Shown: positions 1-10,706 of the stretch, one piece after another
Position numbering within the stretch: position 1 is the first letter of the stretch
Layout: every line of letters starts with the position of its first letter
From: Osmia lignaria lignaria
Taxonomy: Eukaryota; Arthropoda; Insecta; Hymenoptera; Megachilidae
Direction: 5' to 3'
NCBI RefSeq assembly: GCF_051020975.1
Contig: NC_135032.1
Span: 12,710,001-12,774,000, forward strand
Length of the DNA stretch: 64,000 nt
The notes under the pieces: model-generated
The model's database searches: none
What the model was told of the DNA's origin: nothing
What the model saw: the letters and a program-made list of their open reading frames with translations, nothing else
Position numbers and translations under genes: made by a program

Positions 1-879
1 GTTTGAAACCGCTCAGACCAGAGGAGATTTAGGGTGAACAGTTGAGCGTTGAAAGGCCTAATCGTCCCGGCAGCCTCTTTGTACGCAAAGTTAATAACGT
101 GTATTTATGTATTTGCCACGTTTAATTGCCTGTGCGGCTATTACATTCGCTCTGAAATGCTTGCTCCCGCCTTGAATACACGAGGGAGGGTAGTATTAAG
201 TGCTTGCTCGAGTGCTCTGCGAGTCTGGCAATGACACGAGACTTTGATGCCGCTTATAGTCATCGTTTTATCATTATTTAGGATGTTTATGATGTTAACT
301 TATATTGAAGACAATATGTACTTATATCTTATTGATAATAAAGTATTTAACTTACTTCTAAATGAAGTGATGATTAAAATTATTGCGCTTCCCGAACCAC
401 AAAACTACTACAACCACCTAGCACTCTATCCCGGAACTAACAAAATGAAATTTTAATTTTAATTCCTGCCACTAAAAGCGCTGTGATTTAATATAATCTA
501 CGTTGATAAGGCAGGTTCCAACACGAGTGGCGGCATCACTTCCGCATGCTTCCGCACGCTTCCGCACGAATGCTTACGCGGGAGAATTTGAATTGATATT
601 TATGCTGCTATTAGTTTGGTCTTGAGAATTTCTGCTTCCCTTGTAACGCCATCTTCCCTAGCGAACCTTACTCGATACTCATAGACTTATATAGTCTGTG
701 ATTCAGCAATAAAATTAAAAATTTCAATTTACATATAGCGCAATATCTGTGACAAAAATATGAGTTAACCTAATGTTGTTCAATGTCATTTTTTAGGTCA
801 CAGACATAGACGGTAGACAACATGAATGTTCCTAATAATTAATGAAAAACTAAGAAAGCAATATGTAAAAATGGTTTAG
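1..879. other. Upstream non-coding region with a short 10-bp direct repeat
   Basis: I see no convincing gene here. The open frames at the left edge are short, lack family resemblance and are not joined by plausible splice sites. At 539-568 a 10-bp unit (cttccgca followed by tg or cg) occurs three times in tandem. The rest is AT-rich and probably holds the promoter and 5' UTR of the ABC transporter that follows. No TATA box stands out. Confidence 0.5.
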
Positions 880-3742
880 ATGTATTTGATGTTTTATACG
901 TAATTTCATTGAGATAATAATTGAAATATCATAGGTTTTCAAAAGTGAACTGCAGATAAAATACTATTTTATAAAAATGTCTATTATATTACGAACAGTG
1001 TTATTTAAACCTCACATTAATTATTCAAGAAACCCAAGGTACCTTTAATAATACATGATTCAAGATGTATTGTAATATTCATATTACATATAATCAAATA
1101 ATGCAATTTTTGTTGTAGGAATTCACTATTAGTGTTTGTGTCAAAACACAGAAGTAAACCATTCAACATAACTAAAAGAAAATTGAATGACAATGTTCAA
1201 AAATCTACCATAAGTAATACTTCTACCTCAAGAATCTTGCCATCTATTTTAAAATTTGGTTTCAGTAGCTTAGGAGGAATAGCAACTGCATACTTGCTAA
1301 AGTCCCAAAATTCTATTGTACAAAGTAAATCACTTAAACTTTCAAAAGATGTTAAACATGATGACAAAGAATTAAGTTTTAAATGGAAAAAATTTTTAAC
1401 ATATCTATATCCATATTTTTGGCAATTATTGGTAGCATTATCAGTAAGTATATATGAATGATATTCATGTAAAGGTACTCTTCTAATATGGCTTCATTTT
1501 AGAGTGCCCTGATTGTTGCTATTTTAAACATTTGGATCCCACAAGGTGTGGGTAATGTTATAAATGTGTTAACACAAGTTTATCAAAGTAAAGGAGATGA
1601 TGTCAGAAATATGCTCAGCCAGCTTACAGAGCCTGCATTTGCAATGGCTCGTTTGTATATTGCTCAAGTATGTAGTTAAAGATTTTATCAAGTTGTGGAA
1701 ATCTTCTATTTCAAAGAATTTAAATGAAAAAGAAATTGTCAAACTTGAAATTGAATTTCAGCAAACTTTGTTCCTAGGCATTTTTTACATTTGTGTACAT
1801 CTATACACTTTCTCACGTGGGTGAAAGGATAGCGATGAATTTACGACACGATTTGTTCAAATCAATAATAATGCAAGATATCACGTTTTTCGATAAAAAT
1901 CGTAGTGGTGAAATAGTAAGTCGACTAACCACTGATATACAAGATTTTAAAAGCACTTTTAAAATTTGTATATCACAAGGTTTGAGAAGTTTTACACAAA
2001 TCATTGGATGTGTAGTATCTGTAATAATGATTTCACCACAACTGACCACTGCTATGGTACTGTCTATGTCCTCTATAATTCTTGTTGGTTCAGTGCTTGG
2101 GAAAAGTTTACGAAAATTATCAATAGAAGCACAGAATCAAGTTGCTAAATCTACAGCTGTTTGCGAGGAAGCTATACAAAATATTAGAACGGTAAATACA
2201 TAAAAAAAATTTGAATTTTCATGTTAACTACACTATTCAACTTTTTAAAAATAGGTAAAAGCATTTGCAGCAGAGGAGAAAGAAATAGAAATGTTTTCTG
2301 AAGAAGTTAAAAAAAGTTGTCAATTATATGAAAAATTAGGTTTTGGAATTGGTATGTTCCAAGCAGGAACAAATTTGTTCCTAAATGGGATTTTACTTTG
2401 TACATTATATTTTGGCGGACATTTATTGTCTACTGGACAATTATCTGCAGGAGACTTAATGGCATTTTTAATGGCTACACAAACGATACAAAGATCTCTA
2501 TCTCAATTATCTCAGTTATTTGGAACATATGTTAGAGGTATTAGCGCTGGCGCTAGAATATTTGAGGTACACCTATAATTCCACACTTTCTATCATTTCG
2601 TAACCATTTCTCATTGTTAGATATTTAACGCTATTTAATTGCTTGCTACAGTACCTGGACCTACCGCCATCACCAATGATGGTTAGCGGTGAAATAATCA
2701 CAGATCAGTCTCTTGCAGGAAATATAACTTTTAAAGATGTGAAATTTAGGTATCCTACTAGACCAGACCATGTTATATTAAAGCATTTTAACTTACACAT
2801 TCCTGCCGGAAAGACGGTAGCTATTGTTGGCTCCAGCGGTAATGGGAAGTCGACGATAGCCACGTTGCTAGAAAGGTGATATAATTAATCAATTAATTAA
2901 TTATTGAATAAAGTAAATCCATTTCGCATTACATACCTTGTTAACACTCGTCATAAAATACTTTAGATTTTATGATGTTAACGAGGGAGCAATTATGATT
3001 GACGGTAAAGACTTAAGGTCGCTCAATGCTCAGTACCTCAGAGGTAACGTTTTAGGATATATAGATCAAGAACCTATTTTATTTGCTACCAGTATTATGG
3101 AAAATATACGATATGGAAAGCCTGATGCTACAAATGAAAATGTAAGTATCATTGTTTTAGTATCATAGTATATTTTATGGTACTTACCGCTAATATGATT
3201 AGGTTGTTGAAGCTGCCAAAGAAGCAAATGCTCATGAATTTATCATGAAGTTCCCGAACGAGTATGATACACAAGTTGGTGAAAGAGGAACACAATTATC
3301 TGGAGGTCAAAAGCAGCGTATCGCTATTGCACGAGCTTTGCTCAAAAGGCCGTCCATTCTAATTTTGGATGAAGCTACAAGGTAAAAATTATACAGGATT
3401 ATTATAGTCCCAGTAAATAACTCATATTATTTATTCGGTTTTAGTGCATTAGATTACGAGAGTGAAAGAATCGTCCAAAAGGCACTAGAAAATGTTGTAC
3501 GTGGTAGAACAGTTTTAGTAATTGCTCATAGGTTGAGTACAATTAAAAATGCTGATATGATCGTTGTTCTACAACGTGGAGCGATCGCAGAAGTGTGTAT
3601 CAAAAACCCTAAGTGCCATTTAATTTATAATTAAATATTAACTACCATAATTTGTTTTCAGATGGGTACCCACGCAGATCTAATAAAAAAGAAGGGACTA
3701 TATTATACTTTAGTAAACGAACAAGATAGAGAAAACAAATGA
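880..3742 (+). CDS. ABCB8: Mitochondrial ABC half-transporter, ABCB8 (MITOSUR) type
   Basis: Half-size ABC exporter predicted for the mitochondrial inner membrane; vertebrate ABCB8 belongs to the mitochondrial ATP-sensitive potassium channel and is linked to iron export. Exons: 880-899 (tentative), 1119-1443, 1503-1667, 1778-2191, 2255-2566, 2652-2875, 2967-3141, 3203-3381, 3445-3592, 3662-3742; about 680 residues, against about 720-735 in mammals. All splice sites are GT-AG and preserve frame. The protein has a basic N-terminus suited to mitochondrial import, then a six-helix ABC membrane domain with the ABCB8-like stretch [12 protein letters not shown] and ISQGLRS. The nucleotide-binding domain follows: Walker [10 protein letters not shown], signature LSGGQ, Walker [10 protein letters not shown]-loop SALD and H-loop VIAHRLS. 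All catalytic motifs are intact. The first exon is the weak point: it is only 20 nt, chosen because it supplies an ATG in the phase required by the acceptor at 1118. ABCB7 and ABCB10 fit less well. Confidence 0.9.
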
Positions 3743-3877
3743 TGTTAGTGAAATTCTAGACTATAATACAATTATTGAAATAACTATTTATTTATGTAGG
3801 GAATGTTAGGTGGACTACCTCAGGGTTTAATATGTACACACTTATAAATATACGCGTATCTTATTAAGTGTACATAA

Positions 3878-3883
3878 TTTATT
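3878..3883 (-). terminator. Candidate polyadenylation signal of the chitin-binding protein gene
   Basis: AATAAA on the minus strand, about 80 bases downstream of the TGA at 3961-3963. It lies in the 218-base gap between two convergent genes. I saw no canonical AATAAA on the plus strand for the ABC transporter in that gap, so its 3' end may use a variant hexamer. Confidence 0.5.
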
Positions 3884-3960
3884 TCTTACAGCTATCGTAT
3901 TTAATAAGTTACTGTACAAATATTGAAATGAATATTATACTTATGTTTTCTAAATAATTT

Positions 3961-5831
3961 TCAGCTTTGAACTCTACTTAATATGTCTATCAAGTGTCGG
4001 TCAATCGTATCAATGATACTTAATACTGCTGACATAATTGGTAATATAACGTTCGCTGATATTCTTCCTCTGGAATGTATCACTCTCAGCATGGTCATAA
4101 ATTCTTTTTCTCTTATATCATTTTCTTTCGACGTAGTGTTCTGCTTATCTGCAATCAAAGAATGCAACCGGTTATTATGTGATTCTGAACTGAAGAGGTT
4201 CGTTTTTTTACTTACTGTTTTCAGAATTCGATACTATCGTAGATGGACTTGAGACGTTGTTTGTGTTAAAATTAGCTGACGGTTCTTGAACATTATTAGC
4301 CGTTAATATTGTAGTGGTCGGTAAAAATGTAGGTTCTGTATTTGCATCGTTAAAACCTAATGTTGATAATACATTACTGTTTTCATTTTCGTTTAAAGAC
4401 ACTTTTGTAATTGCAGCTGAATCAGTAAATTCCATTTCTGTAGTTTGAATTTCGGTGCTACCAGTTGATAAATCAGCCGGTGCCATTGTTGAAGCAGCGG
4501 TAACTTCTGTAGCCTCAACAGTGGATTCTTCGACAACTTTTACTACCATACCGATTTCTGTATTAGAAGTTATTAAGTCAACTATTGAAGTTTCTGTAAC
4601 AGCTTCAATAGTTGATCCTTCAACAGATTTTTCTGTTTCAGGTGAACTGTCTATAATAGTAGTAGTTTCTGTAAAGAGATTAATTTCCTCGTTAGGTACA
4701 AGTTCCTGCTCGTTTGTTGCTGAATACGCAGTAGAAGTTTCGGTATCTAAAGAATGCAACGTACTCGAAGCACGTTCTGTCGAAGCAGTTAAATCAACAT
4801 GAACAGTTACTTCTGTAAATTCAGTGGACGTGAAATCATTAAAGGAAAAAGTGGACGTAGGTTCGTCATTATCATATGTCGTTACAGAAACGGTATTTGT
4901 TATAGCAGAATCCTCTAAGTTTTCCGTAGTGGGTATTTCGTAAGTAGTTGTCTTATCAGTATCATCCAAATCAGTAATATGAGTCAATGATTCGGTACTC
5001 GTAGATTTTTCAATATTTCGCTTTTCTTTCGTAATCATAGGAGTACAAAATGATACGGCTGAGTTTTCCTTTTTACAGCTGGATGAGAAGCTGCACATTT
5101 TTGTTTCCACGTTGTATGCCATATCTTTTGGACAACTGAAGATACTGTGGAACATCCTGTGCCCATTTGTTTCACAAGTGTAGAACAAGGTGCAATCATC
5201 TGGTACCGGAAACGAACCAGGCTTCTTGCATTCAGGAAGTTGAATGGATTCAAATGTTTCTAAATTTGGTTGAACGGTGGAGGAGATTAATCTATTCGGA
5301 TCGATGTTGACGCATTTTTGTAGACGACTCTCAAAATGTTGCCCTTGGAGGCATTGGGCCAAAATTGTTTTATTATCTTTGCAAATGTAATAGTACCCGG
5401 GGTTGGTACAGTGAGGCTGCAAAGTGTTAATGCCACACGAATTTGTACTATTTATGTAGAGTACTCTACCACCACCTGTTATGCCTAAACAACGTCCCTC
5501 GTCTTCATCAAAGTATTGGTTGAGACTGCACGTTGGAGGATCGGGTTTCAATGCTCTAGCGTACCTATGGGCTCTTCTGTGTGCGATATTTTTGTTTGGA
5601 GCATCAATATCCTGTAGATAAGGAGGAATACATTTGTAAAGAGTTATCTTTAGAACTTTTAAAATAATCAGAGTCCAGCCAATGTTAGTAGCTTTTAGAA
5701 TATTGATTATTTTAAACTATATACAGTATCATTTTAAAAATATGTGAAAAACTTACGACCAGTTTTTTCAGTGGCTGACCAATGGCGAGTAAAGTTAACT
5801 GAAACAGTAGAAGCAAAATGAAACTCTTCAT
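3961..5831 (-). CDS. Secreted chitin-binding (peritrophin-A/CBM14) protein with mucin-like tail
   Basis: Extracellular protein likely to bind chitin in cuticle or peritrophic matrix. Exons, 5' to 3' on the minus strand: 5831-5757, 5611-4216, 4148-3961; 552 residues. The first exon encodes a signal peptide (hydrophobic FILLLLFQLTLLAI). A cysteine-rich region at about residues 53-125 has seven cysteines and looks like a diverged CBM14 module. Residues 153-204 form a good CBM14 module with six cysteines spaced 11, 5, 13, 12 and 5 residues apart. From about residue 225 to 490 the protein is Thr/Ser/Glu-rich, as expected of an O-glycosylated mucin-like stalk. The last exon adds a basic then hydrophobic tail. 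The tail exon is inferred from a strong donor (CA|GTAAGT) just before an otherwise immediate stop; without splicing the protein would end four codons later, so both ends may exist. The gene is convergent with ABCB8. I do not recognise a named orthologue. Confidence 0.85.
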
Positions 5832-5960
5832 ATTTGATGCTTACATCAATTAATTAGTAAGAACCGAAGAGATTTCTTTCTTTCACTATCCAGATTGATG
5901 GGCACACGCGTTATTTCGTTTTCAAAAGTCTTATGATTCTCGCGGCAGCGCGTACCGACA

Positions 5961-5968
5961 CTTTTATA
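5961..5968 (-). promoter_or_regulatory. TATA box of the chitin-binding protein gene
   Basis: TATAAAAG on the minus strand, 130 bases upstream of the ATG at 5831. A start site 25-30 bases downstream would give a 5' UTR of about 100 bases. The position is typical of strongly expressed cuticle-type insect genes; no transcript evidence is available here. Confidence 0.55.
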
Positions 5969-6269
5969 TCAAAGTCGTGCTCGATAATTATTGTGCGTGA
6001 TAAGACTATTCGATTAACGTCACTTTTGGCGATGAGCAATTGTGTGCAAGTCCAATAACTTCATTCTCGCAAAAAATGATTTGAACGAAATTTAAATATT
6101 GATCATTTATTTACGATGGTAAAATGCATCAATGAGCACGTTTCATAATTCTGTAAACAAAAATACATGTCTAAAGTTATTCATAATAGCGAGGATAGAA
6201 GATTATTATGTGATTCCTCGGGAAATGTGGCAAGGAGGAAGGCTAAATATTTAGAAATAAAAACAAATA

Positions 6270-6275
6270 TTTATT
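6270..6275 (-). terminator. Candidate polyadenylation signal of the TM2D1-type gene
   Basis: AATAAA on the minus strand, 239 bases beyond the TGA at 6514-6516, which would give a 3' UTR of about 260 bases. Confidence 0.45.
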
Positions 6276-6513
6276 ACACGGCTATACTGGCAATAGATAA
6301 TAAGTCAGTAACAAATCTTTATATACAGTGTTTCGTTGAAGTACATATCTACAAGATGATCTTTGTTTGCTCATTAAAATACCAGTAATTCATCTCCCGG
6401 TACACTGAAATAGGACTCGATTCTAGGATTGCATATCGTTGCTCGTAATCAAAGCAGTGGCTGTACAATTTTTTTAGATTAACCGTTGTTCATTTTTCAC
6501 CCTGATAATTCTT

Positions 6514-7367
6514 TCAGCAATCATATTGTGGCACTCGGAACGTGAAATTATTACTGGTTACGATATGAATCCCTGCACCGTAATATGGCATTACGTAATG
6601 AGAACCATCCGCGGGTCCTACGATCTGTGTTGCTATAAGTATTACATCAGCAAATTGGCCAAGAAAAAGAAACCCTAAAGTACTCAGCTTGAGAAAACCC
6701 AATGCTGGATACCCTAGGTAAAATCTATCTGCCCCAAACATGCCAAGAAATATTGAGAGTAACAGTGATGTTTCGAAAGAATATCCATTTCTGCAATATA
6801 AAAACACATTTCATTTATTATATTGTTTCAGTTAAATAACTATTCTTACAATTATCACTACTTACGTCCATTTACAAGGAATATCCTTCTTGAATGTATT
6901 ATTTTTTGTTTCTGTACAAATGAGGCCATCCGCAGCCAGACATAACACTGTTAAGAAGGTTAAAAAGGGTAATGAACAAAGTCCAAGCTTTATATTTGTA
7001 AGATCACAAACAGTCAGCAACAATGGACAGATAACACACAAATGAATTTTATAATAATCAATCAGCGCGTAACAGAAATATTAAGAGGAATATTTATTGC
7101 ATACAGGTTATGTTCAACTGTTGTTCATTTTCAATATACTAATAAAAAGAAATGAGAACATCATATACCTTTGGCTTTATTTTCCTTAGTACAACCTTTT
7201 GGTTGTTGTGTTTTTGGATCTATGAAATCATAATCGGGATGAGGGCAGATGTATTGTCCCATTCGTAGGTTACTGCAGTCAATCTCATACGTGTCCACAC
7301 CATTACTCAGCGGTATTAAAATAACAAGCAAGAAAAGTCCGCTAAGGAATTGCATCAGATGAAACAT
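6514..7367 (-). CDS. TM2D1: TM2 domain-containing protein 1 (biscotti-like)
   Basis: Small two-pass membrane protein of the conserved TM2D family; the three fly paralogues (almondex, amaretto, biscotti) affect Notch signalling. Exons on the minus strand: 7367-7169, 6947-6866, 6790-6514; 185 residues. Residues 1-23 are a signal peptide. A cysteine-rich lumenal region follows (CSNLRMGQYICPHP, then LAADGLICTE and DIPCKWT). The TM2 domain occupies about residues 95-165: two hydrophobic helices around GADRFYLGYPALG, which includes the DRF motif typical of the family, ending in QIVGPADGSHY. That ending and the C-terminal tail point to TM2D1 rather than TM2D2 or TM2D3. Introns are 221 and 75 bases and are frame-preserving. 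The start is the first ATG in frame and gives a good signal peptide; a second ATG four codons on is possible. The gene is transcribed away from the MSANTD3-like gene. Confidence 0.9.
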
Positions 7368-7921
7368 ACCGTTTCATTTTATAACAATTACTGCGAGTAC
7401 CACACTGTCACTCGATCCACACCATCTCGTAGTTTCTCGACTTCCTATGCATGTTTGTTGTATTTTGAACGAACGGCCATTACGATCATTTATCATTTTC
7501 CACTAGCGCCAACTACTAAGAATCTTTGCGAACTACATACATTCGCACTTACCTAAGATAGAGAACTTTCATAGTTTTCTGCTTTCCGGTGATCAATTTC
7601 CGTATTTCAATTATTAAATAATAAAGAATAGCATCTTAGCTTTCTTCTAGTATAAGTTTTATGAACCTCCTGCCAGTAATTGATTATTAGCAATTTTTAG
7701 ACTGATCGTTCCTGTAGGTTCGATCCGTCGACCTTACGATTATTTATAATTAATTAATTACTGGCTGGATCCTTACAAAACCTGTATGCAAAAGTTGCTA
7801 CGAGTATGTAGATTAAGAATCAATTATGAAAATACATAAATTGTTTCTAGAAAATGTGTTATTAATGATCCTTCCCTATTCAGTTCCCTGTTAAGTTGCG
7901 TTAGTTTTGGAGTAATAAACA
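7368..7921. promoter_or_regulatory. Shared divergent promoter region between TM2D1 and the MSANTD3-like gene
   Basis: The ATG codons of two oppositely transcribed genes are 554 bases apart, so both promoters and 5' UTRs must lie here unless further upstream exons exist. No TATA box is obvious for either gene, which fits housekeeping expression. An open frame at 7350-7556 is antisense to the first exon and is not called. Confidence 0.5.
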
Positions 7922-9023
7922 ATGGAAGACCGCGACGACAGTCTATCATTTTTCTTCGCTAAAATGGCTTCTTCGTCAATGAAAAGCACTCGGAAAACCT
8001 ACAGCTTTGAGGAACGGGAAATTTTGATAACCTTGATAAATAAATACGAGGATATCGAGGATAAAAGATCCGATCCAATATCGATGTACAAAAGAAAATC
8101 AGCATGGTCTCAGCTCGCTAATGAATACAATTCCATGGTAGGACCCCAAGGGATGCGTTCCGCGGTACAATTAAGACGATGTTGGGAAAATATGAAGGCC
8201 TGCAAACGAAATCGGGAGGAAAAGAAATTACGGTAAACAGAATTTTATCGTGTACACGATAAACATCCTAATTACAAAACAAAACATGGTTATAAAAAAT
8301 ATTTTGTTTTTCCAGTATGTCAAAAAGTTTTTATCAATTGTCCAAAGATCACGTGCGATTGAAAAGCTGGGAGAGTAGGAATTCTCTACCGGAAATTTCA
8401 AGACCTACCGGAAGTGTGGGGTTACCGCCAAACGTGGTGTTCGAACCAAAGGAGTCGGAACCATTCACGTTGCAAAGTGTTTGCACTACGAAGCCTTTGA
8501 AATCAAATTTGAAGGAGGAACATAATTGTAAAGATACAGGTTACACATCCATATCTTCACCTTCTTGTTTTTTTTTTTTTTTTTTTTTTTTCATTTTAAT
8601 TAATTATCCTCAAAAATATCATTGAATCATTTTATTGTTTCAGATTCTAGCGCAGATAAGACCGATTCGAACTTATTGTCGCACGGTCCAATGGCGGAGT
8701 GTTTCGAAAAATTATCCAACGATACTTCAGTTGCTAAGAATTTGGACAAGGAAGAATCACCGAGAAAGACCCGTCTGATATTCAAGTCGAACGCGACGCA
8801 AACGTTAATCTCTCCATCGTCTCGCAGAACAAAAAGGTCTCATCATAAAGAAGAAGAATTGCACGTATTAGCTTTGTCGGAAGCGCAGATGAAGGTCGAC
8901 ATCGCTGCCATGTTAAAAGAGGAGGCCAGGATTAAATTGGAAGAGGCTCACTATCGTAAAGAGGAGGCTAGACTGAGAATGCTCCTTTTTACCTACAAAT
9001 TAGATAGGATAAAGGAGGATTGA
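7922..9023 (+). CDS. Myb/SANT-like DNA-binding domain protein, MSANTD3-like
   Basis: Probable nuclear DNA-binding protein. Exons 7922-8232, 8316-8539, 8644-9023; 304 residues. The N-terminal 80-90 residues after KTYSFEERE resemble the Myb_DNA-bind_5 fold (MSANTD3 and FSBP relatives): a tryptophan in SAWSQLANEYNS and the characteristic QLRRCWENMKA helix. The middle is polar and probably disordered. The C-terminal 60 residues, rich in Glu, Ala, Lys and Arg (MLKEEARIKLEEAHY), predict a coiled coil, which MSANTD3 also has at its C-terminus. An in-frame TAA at 7916-7918 precedes the ATG; a second ATG at 7964 could also serve. The second intron carries a 24-base T run just after its donor. A short core TQT lies at about residue 240, upstream of the coiled coil. 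The gene converges on the NompA-like gene. Confidence 0.85.
8568..8591 (+). repeat. Homopolymer T run in an intron
   Basis: Twenty-four consecutive T in the second intron of the MSANTD3-like gene. It lies near the 5' half of the intron and is separate from the acceptor tract at 8635-8643. Its length is likely to vary between individuals and sequencing runs. Confidence 0.9.
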
Positions 9024-9807
9024 TACGAGAATAAACTATAATGAAATGCACCTTACAAGGATAGAAGAAAATGAAGAACGGTTTAACTAGAAATAAACCG
9101 ACCGGATACACTGAATACTTTCTGTTCTATCCGTTTATTAATCATTCTCCCTACCTACAATTCAAACGAAACCGTAATAAATAAAAACTCGTAATGCTAA
9201 CTATTTACGATACTTGCTAATGATAGATTCAAAACGCGAACGGAGAGACTGAATTCGTTCTGATTCTCCTAGGTATTTTATATTTTGCCTTCTACGGACA
9301 TAGAAAGTATTCTTTTTTCATTGTGATTGCTTAGAAATCAAAGGAATACACAGTTTCAAGAACATCAACCCGTTGCAATTGGATCTCTCTGATTTTGTCG
9401 ACACAGAGCGACGAATTAATAGAGTTTCATTTGATCCCATTGTAACTTGCAAGCTTTTAAAGAATAAAAGTAGACCTTGTAAATACGAAATATTATGCGA
9501 CATTAATAAACCATTAGTTATAAACAAAATTGTTGGTATTATTATCAAATAAAATTTCAATGATCAATTGTCATGGCAGTTGTAGCTGGCAGTGGTCAGA
9601 GAACTTGACTAGCAATTATTGAAGGAAAAGAACAAACAGAAGATGAAGCTTCTAAGTATGCAAATATTAATAGAAAAAAAGATGTAAAGTATCTATGAGA
9701 TCGAACGTTACCTGAAAGATGCCTGAAATGAAACTTTAATATTGCCATGAAAATCAGTCGATTTTTATATATTTCTTTTTGTATGTTTTCAGGATTCTCA
9801 TTGTTCT
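9024..9807. other. Convergent intergenic region with 3' UTRs
   Basis: This gap separates the 3' ends of the MSANTD3-like gene and the NompA-like gene. AATAAA on the plus strand occurs at 9030, 9176 and 9180. The 9176-9185 pair is the better candidate, because the one at 9030 is only seven bases after the stop. Open frames at 9318-9560 and 9596-9811 on the minus strand lie in the presumed 3' UTR of the NompA-like gene and have no supporting features. Confidence 0.6.
9176..9185 (+). terminator. Candidate polyadenylation signals of the MSANTD3-like gene
   Basis: Overlapping AATAAA hexamers 153 bases after the TGA at 9021-9023. Confidence 0.45.
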
Positions 9808-10674
9808 TCACATGAGACGGAAATTATCATCAAGCACGGGTTTCGGCGATGAACAATGAGCAACCTCAAATAATGATGGATCAGTATAAATTGGTTCACT
9901 TGGATCGAAGCCGGTTCTTCTGCTGGATGATAAACCTACAGCACCTTCCAGAGCGGTGGACGAGGAACTCACGCGTTGGTTAATCACATTGCTCATCGAT
10001 CGGGAAATTGATCTGCACATTAAATTAATCTAGGTAATAAATTGTACGTAAATTATTTTCGCAATGAAAGAAGAATTTTTAACGTTTCAACATTTTTCTC
10101 AATCAAAAATATTACGTCATTCTTATCACAAGATGAAACAGTTTGGATTTCTTAAGTTACGTACGTAGATTGAAATGGTTTTTGAAGCCCAGTTCTTAAG
10201 AAGGAGAAATTATTCGCTCGACTGCTGTAAGCATCGTCCGAATGACTGCTGCGATTGCATGCTTTATCAACTCTACGATTCTTCGTGATCACTGAGTAAG
10301 CGTATTTCCTGAAACAGTTTATATGAATCGAATTACCTGCACGAACACGAGCGAATCTCGTGCATCGTCCAAGTTGTATACCTGTAGATCAGCATCGATA
10401 ACAATACCACGGAAGCAAGGAGCACCACGAGTACTGCCACTGCTGTTACAAGTCCGTAATACTCATTCGGTGTTATGCAAACGTTCTCCATAATGGTAGT
10501 TTGCCTTTCGACCATCGTTTCTTCGTCGATGTCCATTCTTGAGTCAAGTACCTGTGATAAATAATTGATCTGGTTGCATAGCTACCTTATAGATAACTTA
10601 CAGGTGCCTTAGCTTTATTTAGTCAATAACGTTGCATCGCATTTACCTCGATCATTTCTCTCACGTGTTCTTCT

Positions 10675-10706
<32 letters not shown>

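Larger units (their letters stand above)
5832..6513. other. Gap between the chitin-binding gene and TM2D1 gene
   Basis: This stretch holds the promoter and 5' UTR of the chitin-binding protein gene (right to left) and the 3' UTR of the TM2D1-type gene. An open frame at 6167-6388 has no family resemblance and overlaps the presumed 3' UTR, so I do not call it. Confidence 0.6.

Noticed and set aside
4455..4802. Plus-strand Ser/Val-rich frame of 115 codons
   Set aside because: Antisense of the Thr/Ser-rich tail of the chitin-binding protein; composition artefact.
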